Source of the DNA: Pantoea cypripedii
Lineage (GTDB): Bacteria > Pseudomonadota > Gammaproteobacteria > Enterobacterales > Enterobacteriaceae
Assembly: GCF_002095535.1 (NCBI RefSeq)
Contig: NZ_MLJI01000001.1
Coordinates: 2,841,832 to 2,905,831, forward strand
DNA length: 64,000 nt
Reading direction: 5' to 3'
In this document: positions 60,738-64,000 of the stretch, piece by piece
How positions within the stretch are numbered: position 1 is the stretch's first letter
Layout: each line of letters begins with the position of its first letter
Translations under genes and position numbers: made by a program
Notes under the pieces: generated by a model
Told to the model about the DNA's origin: nothing
Database searches by the model: none
The model's input: the letters and a program-made list of their open reading frames with translations, nothing else

Positions 60738-63398
60738 ATGTTGCCTTACAAATTTCCTCTGACATCCGGCAATGTGACCCGCTTTTTTGTGGTGTTCAAC
60801 CTGGTGCTGTTCCTCGCGCTGGGCGCGATGGTGCACAACAGCGTTAATGCCTGGATCACCGATAAGCGCTACGCGATGACCGATCTGGCGCGCGCCATGC
60901 AGAAGCGCATTGATGCCTACCGCTTCGCCACCTGGCAGATCTATGAAAACCTTGCGACCAGCGCTGCCGGTTCCGCACCGAACAGCAGCCTGCAGGAAAC
61001 CCGTCTGCGTCCGGATGTGTATTACCTGGAAAAAACCCGTCGCAAAACCGAAGCGCTGATTTTTGGTTCCCACGACAGCAGCACGCTGGATATGACCATG
61101 CGCATGTCCAACTACCTCGATACCCTGTGGGGGGCGGAAAATCCCACCTGGTCGATGTATTTCCTCAATGGTCAGGATAACAGCCTGATTATGATCTCTA
61201 CCCTGCCGCTGAAAGATATGGCGACACGCTATAAAGAAAGCGCGATCACTTCGCTGGTGGACAGCCGCCGTGCCGAGATGTTGCAGCAGGCTAATGCGCT
61301 GGATGAACGCGAGAGCTTTTCACCGCTGCGCCACTTTGCCTGGCAGAATGATCATTACTTCACCCTGCGCACCACCTTTAATCAGCCGGGCCATTTGGCC
61401 ACGGTGGTGGCTTTTGATTTACCGGTCAACGATCTGATTCCGCGCAGCATGCCGCTGGAGAATTTCCTGCTACGTCAGGACACTACGCAGTCCAGCAGCA
61501 GCAACAGCGATGATGAAACCAGCGAAACCACTCATGTTTCACTGGTTAACCCGAATCTGGAGATTGCGGCATCGCTGCCAAGCACCTCGTTGCAGCTGGT
61601 CTACCGTGTGCCCATCACCAGCCTGATTATTGATAGCCTGCATAATCTGCTGTGGCCGTTACTGGTCAATCTGCTGCTGTTCCTGCTGTCGATAGCCGGT
61701 ATCACCCTGCTGCGTCAACAGTCGCTTCGTCCTAACGAGAACCAAAGCGCGGAGCTGGATTCCCTGCGCATGCTGAATGAAGAGATTGTCGCCAGTTTGC
61801 CGGTCGGCCTGCTGGTGTACGATTTCGCCACCAACCGTACTTTGCTGAGCAACAAGATCGCTGAACATTTGCTGCCGCATCTGAATCTGCAAAAAATCAT
61901 CAATATGTCCGATCAACATCAGGGCGTATTGCAGGCCACCATCAATAACGAAGTGTATGAGATCCGCCACGCGCGTAGCGTGCTATCACCGCATACGCAG
62001 CTGTTTATGATGCGCGATCAGGATCGTGAGTTGCTGGTCAACAAAAAGCTGCAAAAAGCCCAGCAGGTACTGGATCGTAATCACCAAATGCGTCAACAGC
62101 TGATGCATAACCTCGGCCACGCCCTGCACCGCCCTCTGGAAAGTATGGTGGCGCAGCTGGTCCAGCTCAGCCAACGCGATAGCGATGAAAGCGTGCTCGA
62201 TCTGCTCGACGAAAGCCAGGGGCTGGCGCGTCTGGTGGATGACATCGTGCTGCTCAACCGTCTGGAAGCCCATGACTGGTCGCCAGATGCCAGCCGTTTC
62301 AACCTGCAGGAGTTGCTGGATGAAATTGCGCTGGAAAGCCTGCCGCTGCTGCGCCGCAAAGGTCTGGCACTGGTGGTGAATAATCATCTCGCCAACGATG
62401 AGATGCGTTTTGGCGATCGCCGTGCGCTGCGCAAAGTGCTGACTACCCTGATGCATTACTCGCTGACCACCACGCTGTGGGGCAAGATTTCCCTCGACAT
62501 TAAAGCCAGTGAAAGCAAACCAGACCGCATTCTGTTGCAGCTGGTCGATACCGGTTCCGGTCTGACGGTTGACGAGCTGGCCAACGTCGATTTCCCGTTC
62601 CTTGGCGACACCACGCAGGATCGTTTTGGTCAGGCATCCGGCATGGCCTTTTTCCTGTGCAAACAGCTGTGTAAACAGATGGGGGGTTCTCTGGAAATTG
62701 TGGCAAAACCGGATATCGGCACCCGCTACAATATCCAGTTACCGCTGGCGCTGGAACAGCAGACCGAGCAGGAAGAGAAGCTGCTGGAAGGCGTCAATGT
62801 GCTGGTCGATATCGCCATGGAAGATGTGCATAAAATTGTTTGTCGCCACCTGGAGAACTGGGGGGCGAAGTGCCTGACTTCTGACGAACGTTTGTCAGGG
62901 CAGGAACATGATGTGCTGGTAACTGACGACCCTTCACGCCTCAACGGCTGGGCGTTGTTACTGGCGGGTGATGAGATGGGTCACCACGCGCTGAACGATC
63001 AACAATTCCGCGTTAACTTTAATCTCAGTAATGCATTACTCGATGCGTTGCTGGCATTGATCGAGAAGCAACTGGCCCATGATTTAATGGAGGAGACTAA
63101 CGAAGATGAGGCTGCCACACCGCTACTAAGCGGAGGCTATTTTCAGCTGTTTACCGAGACAGTTCCGCCTGATGTCAAGAGACTGTATACTGAAGCAGCG
63201 GAGAAGGATTACCCCTCGCTTGCTCAGACAGCGCATCGCCTGAAAGGCGTGTTTGCCATGCTAAATCTGGTGCCAGGTAAACAGCTTTGTGAAGAGTTAG
63301 AACAGCACATTAAAGTATGTGACGATTCAACCATTAAAAATACCACCAGTGAAATTGACGCTTATGTCAATCAACTGCTGCAGCAAGGTAACCCATAA
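60738..63398 (+). CDS. rcsD: Phosphotransfer intermediate protein RcsD
   Basis: An 886-aa inner-membrane protein that passes phosphate between the hybrid kinase RcsC and the regulator RcsB, in the envelope-stress pathway controlling capsule and motility. It has two membrane helices (about 15-38 and 295-320) around a periplasmic domain, a histidine-kinase-like domain lacking the normal phosphorylatable His region, an ABL domain (about 690-790) and a C-terminal HPt domain with His833 in TAHRLKG. Length matches E. coli RcsD (890 aa). rcsB starts one base after its stop. Confidence 0.95.
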   Translation: MLPYKFPLTSGNVTRFFVVFNLVLFLALGAMVHNSVNAWITDKRYAMTDLARAMQKRIDAYRFATWQIYENLATSAAGSAPNSSLQETRLRPDVYYLEKTRRKTEALIFGSHDSSTLDMTMRMSNYLDTLWGAENPTWSMYFLNGQDNSLIMISTLPLKDMATRYKESAITSLVDSRRAEMLQQANALDERESFSPLRHFAWQNDHYFTLRTTFNQPGHLATVVAFDLPVNDLIPRSMPLENFLLRQDTTQSSSSNSDDETSETTHVSLVNPNLEIAASLPSTSLQLVYRVPITSLIIDSLHNLLWPLLVNLLLFLLSIAGITLLRQQSLRPNENQSAELDSLRMLNEEIVASLPVGLLVYDFATNRTLLSNKIAEHLLPHLNLQKIINMSDQHQGVLQATINNEVYEIRHARSVLSPHTQLFMMRDQDRELLVNKKLQKAQQVLDRNHQMRQQLMHNLGHALHRPLESMVAQLVQLSQRDSDESVLDLLDESQGLARLVDDIVLLNRLEAHDWSPDASRFNLQELLDEIALESLPLLRRKGLALVVNNHLANDEMRFGDRRALRKVLTTLMHYSLTTTLWGKISLDIKASESKPDRILLQLVDTGSGLTVDELANVDFPFLGDTTQDRFGQASGMAFFLCKQLCKQMGGSLEIVAKPDIGTRYNIQLPLALEQQTEQEEKLLEGVNVLVDIAMEDVHKIVCRHLENWGAKCLTSDERLSGQEHDVLVTDDPSRLNGWALLLAGDEMGHHALNDQQFRVNFNLSNALLDALLALIEKQLAHDLMEETNEDEAATPLLSGGYFQLFTETVPPDVKRLYTEAAEKDYPSLAQTAHRLKGVFAMLNLVPGKQLCEELEQHIKVCDDSTIKNTTSEIDAYVNQLLQQGNP

Positions 63399-63399
63399 G

Positions 63400-64000
63400 A
63401 TGAATAACCTGAATGTAATTATTGCCGATGACCATCCAATTGTTCTGTTTGGTATCCGTAAGTCTCTGGAACAGATTGAATGGGTCAACGTTGTAGGTGA
63501 GTTCGAAGACTCAACAGCACTGATTAATAGCCTGTCCAAACTCGATGCCAATGTCCTGATTACTGACCTCTCCATGCCAGGCGAGAAGTATGGTGACGGT
63601 ATCACCCTGATCAAATACATCAAACGTCATTATCCGGACCTCTCGATTATCGTTCTGACCATGAACAATAACCCGGCGATCCTGAGTGCCGTACTGGATC
63701 TGGATATTGAAGGGATCGTGCTGAAACAGGGTGCACCGACTGACCTGCCAAAAGCGCTGGCAGCATTGCAGAAAGGCAAAAAATACACGCCGGAAAGCGT
63801 GGCCAAGCTGCTGGAGAAAATCAGTGCGGGTGGTTATGGCGACAAACGCCTGTCACCGAAAGAGAGTGAAGTGCTGCGTCTGTTCGCCGAAGGTTTCCTG
63901 GTCACCGAAATCGCCAAGAAGCTGAACCGCAGTATCAAAACCATCAGTAGCCAGAAAAAATCGGCAATGATGAAGCTGGGCGTGGATAACGATATCGCGC
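63400..64000 (+). CDS. rcsB: rcsB, 3' truncated by the window (response regulator)
   Basis: The first 200 codons of RcsB (216 aa in E. coli). The receiver domain has the acidic pair DD (10-11) and the phosphorylated Asp56 in VLITDLSMPG; the LuxR-type helix-turn-helix begins near residue 148 (RLSPKESEVLRLFAEGFLVT). Phosphorylated RcsB activates capsule and other envelope genes and represses motility. It starts one base after rcsD and its last 16 or so codons lie beyond the window. Confidence 0.96.
   Translation, partial: MNNLNVIIADDHPIVLFGIRKSLEQIEWVNVVGEFEDSTALINSLSKLDANVLITDLSMPGEKYGDGITLIKYIKRHYPDLSIIVLTMNNNPAILSAVLDLDIEGIVLKQGAPTDLPKALAALQKGKKYTPESVAKLLEKISAGGYGDKRLSPKESEVLRLFAEGFLVTEIAKKLNRSIKTISSQKKSAMMKLGVDNDIA

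Overview
The window looks like the chromosome of an enterobacterium, most probably Erwiniaceae (Pantoea/Erwinia type). This is inferred from gene order and protein similarity recalled from memory; no search was run. Much of it follows the E. coli K-12 order galS-yeiB-folE ... lysP-yeiE-nfo-fruAKB-yeiW-yeiP-yeiR-lpxT-mepS-pdeN-yejABEF-yejG-bcr-rsuA-radD-rplY-yejK-yejL-yejM-proL, and later yojI-alkB-apbE-ompC-micF-rcsD-rcsB. Several E. coli neighbours (cirA, yeiH, setB, ada, and the narP/ccm/nap/mqo block) are absent or replaced.

Layout. 1-2.0 kb: start of galS with CRP and GalS sites, then yeiB and folE. 2.2-7.0 kb: an MFS exporter divergent from a PtrR-like LysR gene, the formaldehyde detoxification pair frmAB, and an unrecognised 207-aa gene. 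7.1-9.0 kb: a Fur-box iron-type ABC pair (ATPase and permease, no binding protein). 9.1-12.3 kb: lysP, yeiE and an isolated small pyruvoyl-type AdoMet decarboxylase-like gene in AT-rich DNA. 12.8-17.5 kb: nfo and the fructose PTS operon fruBKA with two Cra boxes. 17.7-23.6 kb: yeiW, efpL, yeiR with a perfect Zur-type palindrome, lpxT, mepS and pdeN. 23.7-29.2 kb: the YejABEF peptide importer. 29.2-37.4 kb: yejG, bcr, rsuA, radD, rplY, yejK, yejL and a frameshifted yejM. tRNA-Pro(GGG) is at 37.48 kb.

The interval from tRNA-Pro to yojI (37.6-52.2 kb) is accessory. It holds a frameshifted AT-rich membrane glycosyltransferase-like gene, a GH127 beta-L-arabinofuranosidase/GPH symporter/AraC cluster, and an AraC-linked siderophore uptake cluster (TonB receptor, Tat-exported binding protein, double-length FhuB-type permease, no ATPase). 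It also holds a frameshifted T6SS-immunity-like lipoprotein, a GNAT acetyltransferase, a small protein and an EntD-type phosphopantetheinyl transferase. From 52.2 kb the conserved backbone resumes: yojI, alkB, apbE, two tiny ORFs, a DUF1348 gene divergent from a TetR gene across twin operators, ompC, the sRNA micF, a frameshifted MFS gene, rcsD and a truncated rcsB.

Themes. Metal supply recurs: Fur boxes at two transport loci and a Zur box at the COG0523 gene. The envelope is well represented (lpxT, mepS, yejM, ompC/micF, rcsDB). Four genes each carry one single-base frameshift (yejM, the glycosyltransferase-like gene, the lipoprotein and the MFS gene), so either assembly errors or real gene decay should be considered. 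A family of CGGCGCGAT-type palindromes is scattered between genes.
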